Part shown: piece by piece, positions 1 through 8,191 of the stretch
Layout: each line of letters starts with the position of its first letter
Position numbering within the stretch: the first letter of the stretch is position 1
Assembly: GCA_021806865.1 (NCBI GenBank)
Contig: JAKAPU010000053.1
Coordinates: forward strand, 1 to 14,524
Direction of reading: 5' to 3'
DNA length: 14,524 nucleotides
DNA from: an archaeon
GTDB lineage: Archaea; Thermoproteota; Nitrososphaeria; Nitrososphaerales; CADDZS01
Position numbers and translations under genes: made by a program
The notes under the pieces: generated by a model
Database searches by the model: none
What the model saw: the letters and a program-made list of their open reading frames with translations, nothing else
Told to the model about the DNA's origin: nothing

Positions 1-1
1 C

Positions 2-3000
2 GAGCTGGCTGAGCCGGTCATCCACATCGCATTTGTCGACGAAGTGCACAAACTCCTGATCTCAACCTGCAGGGCTTGCGGAAGATTGCTCTTGTCGCAA
101 GAGGACATTGCAGAGTATAGGAAGAGACTAGACGAGAGGTCTTCTTCCTCGCCAATGCTCATTGAAATCATATCAAGAGAGATTCTTACGAAAGTGAAAA
201 AGACTAAAGATTGCCATTTCTGCGGTCGTGGACAGTACGAAATAGAATTCACAAAGCCAACGGTTTTCCACGAAATCACTGAAAGCGGAGGAGCAACTAG
301 GTTGCTGCCTGTCGCAATCAGGGAGAGGCTGGAGAGAATCACCAACGATGACCTGATGCTCCTTGGTTACGATCCGGCGAGCGCACGGCCCGAGTGGCTG
401 ATACTCCAAGTATTGCCTGTGCCGCCAGTGGCAGTCAGACCCTCCATCACGCTAGAATCTGGCATTAGGTCAGAAGACGACCTAACGCACAAGATAGTGG
501 ACATTCTTCGAGTCAATCAACGCGTGAGAGAGAGCAAAGAGTCTGGAACTCCACCGCTCATTGTACAAGACTTGGTTGATCTTCTGCAGTATCACGTTAC
601 TACATACTTTGACAATGAAGTTTCGGGCATCCCGCAGGCTCACCACAGGAGCGGTCGCCCACTAAAGACCATTAGCCAGCGACTGAAGGGCAAGGAAGGA
701 AGATTCAGGGGAAGTCTCTCAGGTAAGCGTGTTGACTTTTCAAGTAGAACGGTGATTTCGCCGGATCCTTCACTGGACATTTCGGAAGTTGGCATCCCGT
801 TCGAGGTCGCACGAAAGCTTACTATTCCGGAGAAAGCTTCGCCGTGGAACACCGAATTCCTGAAAAAATTGATTTTGAACGGCCCGTTCAAACATCCTGG
901 CGCGAATTACATCATACGACCCGACGGAATCAAGATCAGACTCGACTACGTCACCGATCTCCAGATGCATGCGGATTCGTTGGCTCCGGGTTTTGTCGTT
1001 GAAAGACACTTGATGGACGGAGACATTGTAATTTTCAACAGACAGCCTTCACTGCACAGAATGTCGGTGATGGCCCACTATGTCAAAGTACTTCCATACA
1101 GAACGTTCAGACTGCATCCTGCGGTGTGTCCTCCTTACAACTCTGACTTTGATGGCGACGAAATGAACCTCCACGTTCCCCAAAGTGAAGAGGCCAGATC
1201 AGAGGCACTCACCCTGATGAGAGTCCAGGATCAAATTCTCTCGCCTAGGTACGGAGGTCCAATCATTGGTGGGATCAGGGACTTTTTGACAGCTGCATAT
1301 CTTCTGACGAAGGAAGGAACTTACCTTACGAAAGAAGAGTTCACCAACCTTGCTATGGCGGGTGGCATTTCTCCCGAAAGGGACTTGCCTAAACCAGAAA
1401 AGACTGAACCAGTGCCTCTGTACAGCGGGAAACAGCTCTTCTCACTCTTCCTTCCGCCAGACTTCAACTACGTTCTTGTCTCAAAGTGGGAGAAGAGCTC
1501 GAGAGGCGCAGGAAAGGACGTTGTTATCAAGAACGGTGTGCTACTCAGCGGAGTGATCGACCGTGCCGCGATCGGGGCCGAAGAAGCCGACTCGATTCTC
1601 CACAGAATCGCAAAAGACTACGGAACAGATGAAGCGAGGAATTTCCTCAACTCAGTTCTTCGCTTGCTGAAGGCTTTCATCACTCGTTCCGGTTTCAGCT
1701 ACGGATTCGATGAGCTCGAACTTCCTGAAGATGTCAGGTCAAAGATCTCGGAAACTCTTGAAGAATCTTACTCGAAAGTTAAGGATCTCAATAGCCAGTA
1801 CGAAAACGGCACACTACCAGCCACCAGAGGATTGTCCCAAGAGGATGCGCTTGAATTCTACGTGGCAAACGAATTATCTAGGGCAAGAGAGAAAGCAGGA
1901 AGGATTGCCGACAAATCGTTCTCTCAGCAAAATGCTGGAATCATCATGGCTAGGACAGGCGCGAGAGGTTCGACTCTGAACCTTGGTCAAATGACCGCGG
2001 CACTCGGACAGCAGTCAGTCCGTGGAAAGAGGATTGAGAAGGGCTACCAAAACAGAGCGCTTCCACACTTCCAACAGCACGATCAGAGTCCAGATGCAAG
2101 AGGCTTTGTGAAATCAAACTACAGAGATGGTTTGAATCCAATCGAGTTCTTCTTCCACGCGATGGGGGGAAGGGAAGGTCTGGTCGATACTGCGGTCAGA
2201 ACACAGCAGAGTGGTTACATGCAGAGAAGACTCGTGAACGCGCTCGAACACCTGAAGGTGGAATACGACCTGACCGTGAGAGATCCAAACGGCAACGTCA
2301 TCCAGTTCAAGTACGGAGAAGATGGAATCGATCCAGCAAAGAGCGACCACGGACGTGCTGTCAACCTTGAAAGACTGGTAGACACGGTTGCGCTGAGCTC
2401 TGAACCTTCGAAAGCAGCTGCGGAATCGACGATTGAAAAGTCGGTTGAGAAGCACTCGGCCGATCTGAATCCCAGATTGAAGAAGGATCTTCTGGAAGCA
2501 CTAAAGGTATCAAAACTCGATCCAAAATCAGTAGAGAAGGTCTGTGAGCGAGTGGTCGAACTCGTCAAGAAAGGAACAGTGGAGCCTGGAGAGGCGTCGG
2601 GCATCGTTGCGGCCCAGTCCATTGGCGAACCCGGCACTCAGATGACGCTCAGAACGTTCCACTTCGCCGGTGTGAAAGAAAGGGACGTAACTCTGGGACT
2701 ACCAAGGCTGATTGAGCTAGTGGATGCAAGAAAGCAGCCAGCTACTCCTTCAATGGATGTCTTCTTGGATGAGAAGACAAGAGAGTCCCAAACACGAGCT
2801 TTGGATGTTGCAAACCAGATCAGGTTCACCAAAGTGATCAACGTTGTGGACAGAGCAGAAGTGGACCCTTCGGGAGAAATAATTCTGTTTCTCAGCAAGG
2901 ACAAGCTTGCGGAAAGACAATGCGCAATTGGTGACATTGTGTCTGCAATCGAATCTCCAAAGAGAGTAGTCTCTTCTGACGAGAAGAAAAACACTGTCTC

Positions 3001-3556
3001 CGTCAAGATGGATGTCGACTTTGCTTCCTTGCACGTCCACAAGAACAAGATACTCAACCAGAAGGTGAAGGGAATCCCTGGCATCGAACGCGTCACCGTA
3101 GTGAAGGAAGGCGAGGAATGGAAGATCCAGACTTCTGGTTCGAACCTCCAAAAAGTCCGAGCCATCGAAGGAGTTGACAAGTCGCGCACAACTACAAACA
3201 ATATCTTTGAAATCTATCAGGCGCTTGGGATTGAAGCTGCAAGGGCGGCTCTCGTCAGGGAAATCATAGGCACGCTGGAGGAACAGGGTCTAGAGGTCGA
3301 TATTAGGCACATCTATCTCGTCGCGGATCTGATGACGAGCAAGGGCTTCTTGCAACAGATCGGAAGACACGGAGTCGCCGGAACAAAGACTAGTGTTTTG
3401 GCAAGGGCAGCTTTCGAAATTACTGTGCCAACGCTGGCAGAGGCAGCTGTTCGAGGCGAGACGGAGGAGCTGAGAGGAGTAACCGAAAACGTCATCGTGG
3501 GATTGCCGATTCCGGTCGGGACCGGAATGATCGACGTGTTCATGCGCGGAGTATAG
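2..3556 (+). CDS. rpoA: DNA-directed RNA polymerase subunit A (fused A'/A''), 5' partial
   Basis: Largest subunit of archaeal RNA polymerase; it forms the active centre that makes all cellular RNA. The frame is open from base 2, and its first residues (ELAEPVIHIAFVDEV) match the conserved segment near residue 75 of the family, so the gene starts outside the window and the GTG at 44 is not the start. About 1184 residues are visible. Zinc-type CxxC pairs lie near the start (CRAC, CHFC). The Mg-binding loop is at bases 1139-1159 (NSDFDGD, residues 380-386). The A'' hallmark GEASGIVAAQSIGEPGTQ begins near residue 864, followed by TLRTFHFAGV and GLPRLIELVDARK. Roughly residues 1-800 correspond to A' and the rest to A''; most other archaea split them into two genes. 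The loop reads Ser where Ala is nearly universal. rpl30e follows 25 bases later. rpoB would be expected upstream. Confidence 0.97.
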   Translation, partial: ELAEPVIHIAFVDEVHKLLISTCRACGRLLLSQEDIAEYRKRLDERSSSSPMLIEIISREILTKVKKTKDCHFCGRGQYEIEFTKPTVFHEITESGGATRLLPVAIRERLERITNDDLMLLGYDPASARPEWLILQVLPVPPVAVRPSITLESGIRSEDDLTHKIVDILRVNQRVRESKESGTPPLIVQDLVDLLQYHVTTYFDNEVSGIPQAHHRSGRPLKTISQRLKGKEGRFRGSLSGKRVDFSSRTVISPDPSLDISEVGIPFEVARKLTIPEKASPWNTEFLKKLILNGPFKHPGANYIIRPDGIKIRLDYVTDLQMHADSLAPGFVVERHLMDGDIVIFNRQPSLHRMSVMAHYVKVLPYRTFRLHPAVCPPYNSDFDGDEMNLHVPQSEEARSEALTLMRVQDQILSPRYGGPIIGGIRDFLTAAYLLTKEGTYLTKEEFTNLAMAGGISPERDLPKPEKTEPVPLYSGKQLFSLFLPPDFNYVLVSKWEKSSRGAGKDVVIKNGVLLSGVIDRAAIGAEEADSILHRIAKDYGTDEARNFLNSVLRLLKAFITRSGFSYGFDELELPEDVRSKISETLEESYSKVKDLNSQYENGTLPATRGLSQEDALEFYVANELSRAREKAGRIADKSFSQQNAGIIMARTGARGSTLNLGQMTAALGQQSVRGKRIEKGYQNRALPHFQQHDQSPDARGFVKSNYRDGLNPIEFFFHAMGGREGLVDTAVRTQQSGYMQRRLVNALEHLKVEYDLTVRDPNGNVIQFKYGEDGIDPAKSDHGRAVNLERLVDTVALSSEPSKAAAESTIEKSVEKHSADLNPRLKKDLLEALKVSKLDPKSVEKVCERVVELVKKGTVEPGEASGIVAAQSIGEPGTQMTLRTFHFAGVKERDVTLGLPRLIELVDARKQPATPSMDVFLDEKTRESQTRALDVANQIRFTKVINVVDRAEVDPSGEIILFLSKDKLAERQCAIGDIVSAIESPKRVVSSDEKKNTVSVKMDVDFASLHVHKNKILNQKVKGIPGIERVTVVKEGEEWKIQTSGSNLQKVRAIEGVDKSRTTTNNIFEIYQALGIEAARAALVREIIGTLEEQGLEVDIRHIYLVADLMTSKGFLQQIGRHGVAGTKTSVLARAAFEITVPTLAEAAVRGETEELRGVTENVIVGLPIPVGTGMIDVFMRGV

Positions 3557-3581
3557 AGAACGAAGGAGTTGCAGAAAGAAA

Positions 3582-4112
3582 ATGGCAGAAAAAAGAGATC
3601 TTGAGAAACAACTGAAACTTGCGGCGAAGACTGGCAAGTTCATCGTAGGTCGACGAGAAGTGTTGAGTGGACTGAAAGGTTCGAAGCTGCTGGTATGGTC
3701 AGCATCCGCGAACATTCCTCAGCAGATCCTTGACGACTGCAGAGCCCAGTCGGTTCCTGCGGTCAAGTTCGAAGGAAACCCTGTGGAGCTTGGAAAAGCC
3801 TGCGGGATCCCGTTCAGGGTATCTGTAATCGCAGTAAAATCTCCTGGAGATGCTGATCTCGGTTCCTTCTCAAATGCGCGCGATTACGTTTCTTCTCAAA
3901 CAGTGGCGCTCCAGCCAAAGGTAGAGAAGGCGGTTGAAGAAGAAGCGCCTAAGAAGGAAGCGGTTCAGAAAAAGGCGCCAAAGAAGCCACGCAAGAAAAC
4001 GACTGAGGCCGCCGAAGCTCCAGCCGAGAGCGTAAAAGAAGTGAAGGAAGAAAAACCCAAAACTCGGAAGCGCTCTGCTGCCAAAAAGTCCAGGGAAGAA
4101 GAATCTTCCTGA
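3582..4112 (+). CDS. rpl30e: Ribosomal protein L30e (eL30) with long charged C-terminal tail
   Basis: Component of the large ribosomal subunit, L7Ae/L30e RNA-binding fold. Residues 1-100 carry the family pattern: LKLAAKTGKFIVGRREVLSGL at the N-terminus (the G-R-E turn), then a SASANIPQQILDDC segment, VELGKACGIPFRVSVIAV and GDADLGSF. The family normally ends near residue 100. This protein is 176 residues long, the last 75 being almost all Lys, Glu, Ala, Pro, Arg and Ser (for example KKAPKKPRKK, TRKRSAAKKS), probably disordered. The ATG start is preceded by AAGGAG (3563-3568), a slightly distant Shine-Dalgarno match. It sits 25 bases after rpoA and is probably cotranscribed with it. The core assignment is firm; the role of the tail is unknown. 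Confidence 0.93.
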   Translation: MAEKRDLEKQLKLAAKTGKFIVGRREVLSGLKGSKLLVWSASANIPQQILDDCRAQSVPAVKFEGNPVELGKACGIPFRVSVIAVKSPGDADLGSFSNARDYVSSQTVALQPKVEKAVEEEAPKKEAVQKKAPKKPRKKTTEAAEAPAESVKEVKEEKPKTRKRSAAKKSREEESS

Positions 4113-4143
4113 TCAAGACGCCACTTTCGCTTCAGTAAGTATC

Positions 4144-4150
4144 TTTAAAT
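4144..4150 (+). promoter_or_regulatory. TATA-box-like element before nusA
   Basis: TTTAAAT lies in the 83-107 base gap between rpl30e and nusA. An archaeal TATA box here would place the transcript start near 4173, so nusA and possibly the genes after it could be transcribed apart from rpoA. Seen as sequence only; promoter activity is inferred. Confidence 0.45.
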
Positions 4151-4219
4151 CGCTCCAAATGTTAATGCACGCCCACAATACACCGAGAATGAGTATTGAA
4201 TGGTGTTGTGTTAGGGCAT

Positions 4220-4666
4220 TTGACTGAAAAGATCAAGCTCACTTCAGAAGAGCTAGGGCTGATGTCACTCTTCCAGAATATTTCGGGCGCTACTGCGAGG
4301 GATTGCATTATCGATTCAAAGATGGAGCGCGTGATTTTCGTTGTCAACAAGGGAGAAATGGGTCTTGCGATCGGAAAGGCGGGAGAGACTATCAAGAAGG
4401 TTCAGACGAAAATAGGCAAGCCGGTAGAGCTGGTCGAGTGGGCTGAGGACGCAAAGCAGCTAATATTGAATTCTCTAAATCCACAGTACGTATCGGAAAT
4501 CAGAGTGACCGAACGACCAGACGGCACGAGGACTGCCACGGTCGTAGTTGACCAGAAGAAGAAAGGTGCCATACTTGGCAAAGCCGGAAGGAACGCTGAG
4601 AAAGCGAGACTTCTTGCTAAGAGATACTACTCCGTTGAGACGATCCACATAGTGACACCACAGTAA
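4220..4666 (+). CDS. nusA: Archaeal NusA-like transcription factor (tandem KH domains)
   Basis: Small archaeal NusA homologue, an RNA-binding factor consisting essentially of the two KH domains of bacterial NusA and conserved beside rpoA in archaea. The start IKLTSEELGLMSLFQNISGA followed by ARDCIID is typical. The first KH has GLAIGKAGETIKKV (GxxG loop), the second KKGAILGKAGRNAEKAR, and the protein ends with HIVTPQ. I chose the TTG at 4220 (148 residues) because the family usually has only a few residues before IKLTS. TTG 4196 and GTG 4208 are in frame and would add 8 or 4 residues; TTG 4196 fits the TATA spacing about as well. A role in termination or elongation is inferred from family and context. 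Confidence 0.92.
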   Translation: MTEKIKLTSEELGLMSLFQNISGATARDCIIDSKMERVIFVVNKGEMGLAIGKAGETIKKVQTKIGKPVELVEWAEDAKQLILNSLNPQYVSEIRVTERPDGTRTATVVVDQKKKGAILGKAGRNAEKARLLAKRYYSVETIHIVTPQ

Positions 4667-4684
4667 GACTAGTGCAGCTACGTT

Positions 4685-4691
4685 TTTATAA
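4685..4691 (+). promoter_or_regulatory. TATA box of rps12
   Basis: TTTATAA in a short AT-rich stretch after nusA. Its centre (4688) lies about 28 bases before TTG 4716 but only 16 before the in-frame ATG 4704. A transcript starting about 26 bases downstream would begin near 4714 and exclude that ATG, so the box decides the start codon of rps12 in favour of TTG. Confidence 0.6.
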
Positions 4692-4715
4692 GATTCAGAG
4701 GGAATGGTTCCTACT

Positions 4716-5159
4716 TTGAGCAAGTCGAAGTCCCCAAATGGCGAGTTTGCAGCTAGAAAGCAAGCTCAGAAGAGGCAGCGATTGCGCTGGTCTGACAAAT
4801 ATTACAAAAGAAGAATGCTCATGCTTGACAAGAAGGCAGATCCTCTTGAGGGTTCGCCGCAAGCGAGAGGCATTGTGCTTGAGAAGATTGGAGTAGAGTC
4901 AAAGCAGCCAAACTCTGCTATCAGAAAATGTGTTAGGATACAGCTCGTTAAGAACGGAAAACAGGTCACCGCATTCTTACCTGGCGACGGCGCACTGAAC
5001 TTCATCGATGAGCACGACGAGGTGGGCGTCCAGGGCATCGGAGGTTCTACTGGAGGCGCTATGGGCGACATCCCTGGAGTCAGGTATGAGGTCTTCAAAG
5101 TCAATGATGTATCTCTGAATGAACTCGTGTACGGAAGAAAGGAAAAGCCTAGAAGGTAG
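4716..5159 (+). CDS. rps12: Ribosomal protein S12 (uS12)
   Basis: Small-subunit protein of the decoding centre. The archaeal/eukaryal pattern is complete: [11 protein letters not shown] at the start, [50 protein letters not shown] (the loop next to the A site), [25 protein letters not shown] and the end GRKEKPRR. From TTG 4716 it is 147 residues, the usual archaeal length, and begins [10 protein letters not shown]. The in-frame ATG 4704 would add MVPT, but the TATA box at 4685-4691 lies too close to it. rps7 starts 5 bases after the stop, so the two are surely cotranscribed. Confidence 0.95.
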   Translation: MSKSKSPNGEFAARKQAQKRQRLRWSDKYYKRRMLMLDKKADPLEGSPQARGIVLEKIGVESKQPNSAIRKCVRIQLVKNGKQVTAFLPGDGALNFIDEHDEVGVQGIGGSTGGAMGDIPGVRYEVFKVNDVSLNELVYGRKEKPRR

Positions 5160-5164
5160 AAAAT

Positions 5165-5761
5165 ATGCCCGAACAAAAACTGCTTCTATTTGAAAAATGG
5201 GACGTTTCAGGAATTAAGGTTCAAGACGCGGGATTGCAAAGAGCAATTTCGCTAAAGCCATCGATCGCCGTAACATCGATGGGAAGACACGAACACAAAA
5301 AGTTTGGAAAGCTCGAAGTCAATATCGTCGAGCGTCTTGCCAACAACATCATGCACTTTGGCAAAAAGTATGCTAAGAACGCCGGCAGGATGGGCGGGAA
5401 AAAGCAGCGAGCTCTCAAGATAATCAGCGCTATGCTGGATATAATCGCGTTAAAGACAGGGGCAAATCCAATCGAGGTCGTGGTTAGGGCAGTCGAGAAC
5501 GCCGCTCCAAACGAGGATACTACGAGAATTGCCTACGGAGGAGTCGTCTACCACGTGGCGGTCGATATCGCGCCCAGTCGAAGAGTTGATCTTGCTCTCC
5601 GCTTCATATCAGAGGGCCTGAGAGAAGCAGCTTTCTCCGCTTCTCGCAGCGTCGAAGAAATTCTTGCTGATGAGATAATTATGGCAGCAAACAACGACAC
5701 GAACAGTTTTGCCATAAAGAAGAAGAACGAGCAAGAAAGAATTGCGATGTCTTCCCGCTAA
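5165..5761 (+). CDS. rps7: Ribosomal protein S7 (uS7)
   Basis: Small-subunit head protein that nucleates assembly of the 3' domain of 16S rRNA and contacts the E site. It is 198 residues, a normal archaeal length. Recognisable parts are FEKWDVSGIKVQDAGLQRAI, then IVERLANNIMHFGKKYAKNAGRMGGKK (RNA-binding helices), NPIEVVVRAVENAAPNEDTTR, YGGVVYHVAVDIAPSRRVDLAL and the C-terminal block SVEEILADEIIMAANND, ending in KNEQERIAMSSR. The ATG follows the rps12 stop by five bases, with AAGGT at the end of rps12 as a weak ribosome-binding match. Part of the classical str order rps12-rps7-EF-1alpha. Confidence 0.96.
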   Translation: MPEQKLLLFEKWDVSGIKVQDAGLQRAISLKPSIAVTSMGRHEHKKFGKLEVNIVERLANNIMHFGKKYAKNAGRMGGKKQRALKIISAMLDIIALKTGANPIEVVVRAVENAAPNEDTTRIAYGGVVYHVAVDIAPSRRVDLALRFISEGLREAAFSASRSVEEILADEIIMAANNDTNSFAIKKKNEQERIAMSSR

Positions 5762-5784
5762 AACCGGGAAACACCCGCACAAGG

Positions 5785-5825
5785 TTTAAAAAGCCACAAG
5801 GCGAAGTTGTGCATTACTTAAGGTG
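5785..5825 (+). promoter_or_regulatory. Promoter and ribosome-binding site of EF-1alpha
   Basis: TTTAAAAA (5785-5792) is a good TATA box in the 75-base gap after rps7. A start about 26 bases on would give a leader of some 24 bases before TTG 5837. GGTG at 5822-5825, 11 bases before that TTG, matches the archaeal anti-Shine-Dalgarno. EF-1alpha thus probably has its own promoter besides read-through from rps7. Confidence 0.55.
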
Positions 5826-5836
5826 CAATTTGAAAC

Positions 5837-7168
5837 TTGGCAGACAAGCCCCATTTGAACCTCATTGTTACTGGACATGTCGACCATGGGAAATCGACCA
5901 CGATGGGTCATTTTCTATTTGACATGGGTGCTGTGGATCAAAGAACAATCGAAGAATTTGCGAAGGAATCTGAAAAGACCGGAAAGGGTGATACTTTCAA
6001 GTACGCATGGGTCATGGACAGCCTCAAAGACGAAAGAGAAAGAGGAGTCACCATCGACCTTGCATTCCAGAAATTCGAGACTCCAAAGTACTCCTTTACG
6101 CTGATTGATGCACCTGGTCACAGGGACTTTATCAAGAACATGATCACAGGAGCTTCTGAAGCAGACTGTGCCGTGATTCTCGTTTCTGGCAAGTCGGGAG
6201 AGACTGAAGTCGGAACTGGCGCAGGAGGTCAGACTAGGGAGCACGCATTCCTTCTAAAGACGCTCGGTGTCAATCAGGTGGTTTGCTGCGTCAACAAGAT
6301 GGATGATCCGATCATCGGCTTCAAGGAAGCAAGATACAACGAAGTCAAGGGTGAAATGGAAAAGCTCCTAAAGACGGTGGGCTACAAGATTGAGAAGATT
6401 CGATTTATCCCAGTCTCAGGATGGCTGGGAGACAACCTTGTCAAGAAGAGCACCAACATGCCCTGGTACAAGGGCCCGACGCTGAAGGAAGCTCTGGATG
6501 AATTCGAACCACCACCAAAGCCAACCGACAAGCCGCTTCGTATGCCGCTGCAGGATGTCTATTCTATCACCGGTGTAGGAACAGTTCCGGTGGGAAGGAT
6601 CGAGACAGGTAAGATGAAGATTGGTGATTCGGTCATTGTCATGCCTGAAGGTCTGACAGCTGAAGTCAAGACCATCGAGTCTCACCACGTGCAGATGCAG
6701 GAAGCTATTTCTGGAGACAACATCGGTGTGAACTTGAGGGGCATCGGCAAGGGCGAAATCAAGAGAGGCTCAGTTCTTGGTCCTTCTTCAAGCCCGCCAT
6801 CGATCGCCAAGGCGTTTAGGGCGCAGATCATCGTGGTGCACCACCCGACAGCGATCGCAGCCGGTTACACACCAGTACTGCACGCTCACACAGCGCAGGT
6901 GGCTGCTACTATCTCAGACATTGAGGCAAAGCTCGACCCGAGGACTGGTCAGCCTACGGAAGAGAAACCAAAGTCAATCAAGACTGGTGACTCTGCCATC
7001 GTCATAATCAAGCCTTTGAGGCCACTTTGCATCGAGACCTTCAAGGACTTTCCCGAACTCGGAAGGTTCGCGCTCAGAGACATGGGCACGACCATCGCCG
7101 CAGGCGTCGTGAGAGAAATCACCGAGAAGGGCATTGCCGAGAAAGAAAAAGTCGCGGCAAAGGCTTAG
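5837..7168 (+). CDS. tuf: Translation elongation factor 1-alpha (EF-Tu homologue)
   Basis: GTPase that delivers aminoacyl-tRNA to the ribosomal A site. It is 443 residues with all GTPase motifs: GHVDHGKST (13-21, P loop), ERERGVTIDLA (switch I, effector Thr), DAPGH (91-95, with the catalytic His), NKMD (153-156) and VSGW (about 193-196). The beta-barrel domains follow, with VYSITGVGTVPVGRIETG, HHVQMQEAISGDNIGVNLRG and the C-terminal GRFALRDMGTTIAAGVVREI. The start is TTG: an in-frame TGA lies two codons upstream (5831-5833), and the first in-frame ATG (residue 23) comes after the P loop. The gene ends 42 bases before the convergent deacetylase gene, with a hairpin between. In most archaea rps10 would follow directly. 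Confidence 0.97.
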   Translation: MADKPHLNLIVTGHVDHGKSTTMGHFLFDMGAVDQRTIEEFAKESEKTGKGDTFKYAWVMDSLKDERERGVTIDLAFQKFETPKYSFTLIDAPGHRDFIKNMITGASEADCAVILVSGKSGETEVGTGAGGQTREHAFLLKTLGVNQVVCCVNKMDDPIIGFKEARYNEVKGEMEKLLKTVGYKIEKIRFIPVSGWLGDNLVKKSTNMPWYKGPTLKEALDEFEPPPKPTDKPLRMPLQDVYSITGVGTVPVGRIETGKMKIGDSVIVMPEGLTAEVKTIESHHVQMQEAISGDNIGVNLRGIGKGEIKRGSVLGPSSSPPSIAKAFRAQIIVVHHPTAIAAGYTPVLHAHTAQVAATISDIEAKLDPRTGQPTEEKPKSIKTGDSAIVIIKPLRPLCIETFKDFPELGRFALRDMGTTIAAGVVREITEKGIAEKEKVAAKA

Positions 7169-7175
7169 ACTAGCT

Positions 7176-7215
7176 GAAGGACGCAAGTCCTTCTCCACAC
7201 TCTTTCTAATTTATT
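7176..7215 (+). terminator. Hairpin and pyrimidine-rich tract after EF-1alpha
   Basis: A perfect 7-base stem GAAGGAC/GTCCTTC (7176-7182 with 7187-7193) closes a GCAA loop of the stable GNRA type. It is followed by CTTTCTAATTTATTC on the plus strand. It lies 8 bases after the EF-1alpha stop, between convergent genes. The T-rich side supports termination of the plus-strand transcript; the minus strand has no T tract here. Confidence 0.6.
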
Positions 7216-8179
7216 CACTTCTTTCACTTGACAGTTCTTCAGCCACGCTAATCCATGCGGAATTCACGTTTTCTGGGTTGTATCCTCCGCCGCCCATGGC
7301 AAGCAACCTTCCATCACATATTTCGTGAGCAAATTCGTGCAATATCTTTGCTGCGTGGCGGTGTACTGCCGCTGTGTATGATAGCTGAGTTATCGGATCT
7401 CCCTCAAGCCCGTCAGCCCCACACTGGAAGAAGATGAATTCTGGTTTGAATTTACGCAGGAAGGCTTCCACACGATCAAAGGCATCGAAGAATTGTTTGT
7501 CTGATGAATTTGGGTCAAGAGGTATGTTGAGCTTGGTGCCTGAAGCTTTGCCACTGCCCATTTCGTAGGAGAAACCTGTCCCGGGGTAGAGATACCTCCC
7601 ATCCTCGTGAATGTCTGCGATGATTACTCTGGGATCTGACTCGAATCCATAGTAGACGCCATCCCCGTGATGCGCGTCGATGTCGACGTAAGCGACCTTC
7701 TTCAATCGCAGTTTGGTCAAGGCTTTTGAGATCGCAATTGCAGCATCGTTGAAAACGCAAAAGCCTCCAGCCCTATTTCTTCTCGCGTGGTGCAATCCTC
7801 CCACGGGATTGAAGAAATGATCCACTTTCCCAAGCACTATCTCATCAAGTCCGCGCAGCGTGTTTCCGACTGGAAACAAGGAGGCTTCATAGACTCCCTT
7901 GAACGAGGGTGTGTCTCCGTAATCAAGAAAGCCTTCGCCGATTTCGGAGGATTGCTTCACCATGTTTACGTATTCTTGGGTGTGGAAGAGAAGTAGGTCT
8001 TCCTCGGTGCAAGCTACGGAGGGATAGACCGTTATCGATTTCTTAGCGGATTTCAATTGTTTCAGTGAACTTGCGAAAAGCTCTGTGCGTTTGTTACTCA
8101 TGGGATGCCCGGCTGGAAATGAGTAGAGATCAGACTCTTTTCCGTATGAGATGCCCAGTCTGCAACTCTTCTGGGGCAA
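7211..8179 (-). CDS. HDAC/AcuC-family deacetylase
   Basis: Zinc-dependent hydrolase of the arginase/deacetylase fold that removes acetyl groups from lysines or small amines. It has 322 residues. The active-site signature is complete: PVGGLHHA (H130-H131, general base pair), GFCVFNDAAIA, DIDAHHGDG (D168 and H170 bind zinc), CGADGLEGDP (D256, third zinc ligand) and GGGGY (Y300, transition-state Tyr). The N-terminal GISYGKESDLYSFPAGHP is the usual first strand and loop. The start must be TTG 8179: the TAG ending the upstream cyclase gene is in the same frame five codons earlier, and no other start precedes the conserved part. It is cotranscribed with the cyclase gene (12-base gap). Substrate unknown: acetylated chromatin protein, acetyl-CoA synthetase (AcuC role) or acetylpolyamine are all possible. 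Confidence 0.92.
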   Translation of the reverse strand: MPQKSCRLGISYGKESDLYSFPAGHPMSNKRTELFASSLKQLKSAKKSITVYPSVACTEEDLLLFHTQEYVNMVKQSSEIGEGFLDYGDTPSFKGVYEASLFPVGNTLRGLDEIVLGKVDHFFNPVGGLHHARRNRAGGFCVFNDAAIAISKALTKLRLKKVAYVDIDAHHGDGVYYGFESDPRVIIADIHEDGRYLYPGTGFSYEMGSGKASGTKLNIPLDPNSSDKQFFDAFDRVEAFLRKFKPEFIFFQCGADGLEGDPITQLSYTAAVHRHAAKILHEFAHEICDGRLLAMGGGGYNPENVNSAWISVAEELSSERSE

Positions 8180-8191
8180 AATTTTTTGAAC

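Noticed and set aside
44..46. GTG at 44 as the start of rpoA
   Set aside because: The same frame upstream encodes conserved subunit A sequence back to the window edge, so the gene is 5' truncated.
2215..3201. Long minus-strand ORFs opposite rpoA (140, 187 and 133 residues)
   Set aside because: They mirror strongly conserved RpoA coding sequence; compositions are Ser/Phe-rich as expected for antisense frames.
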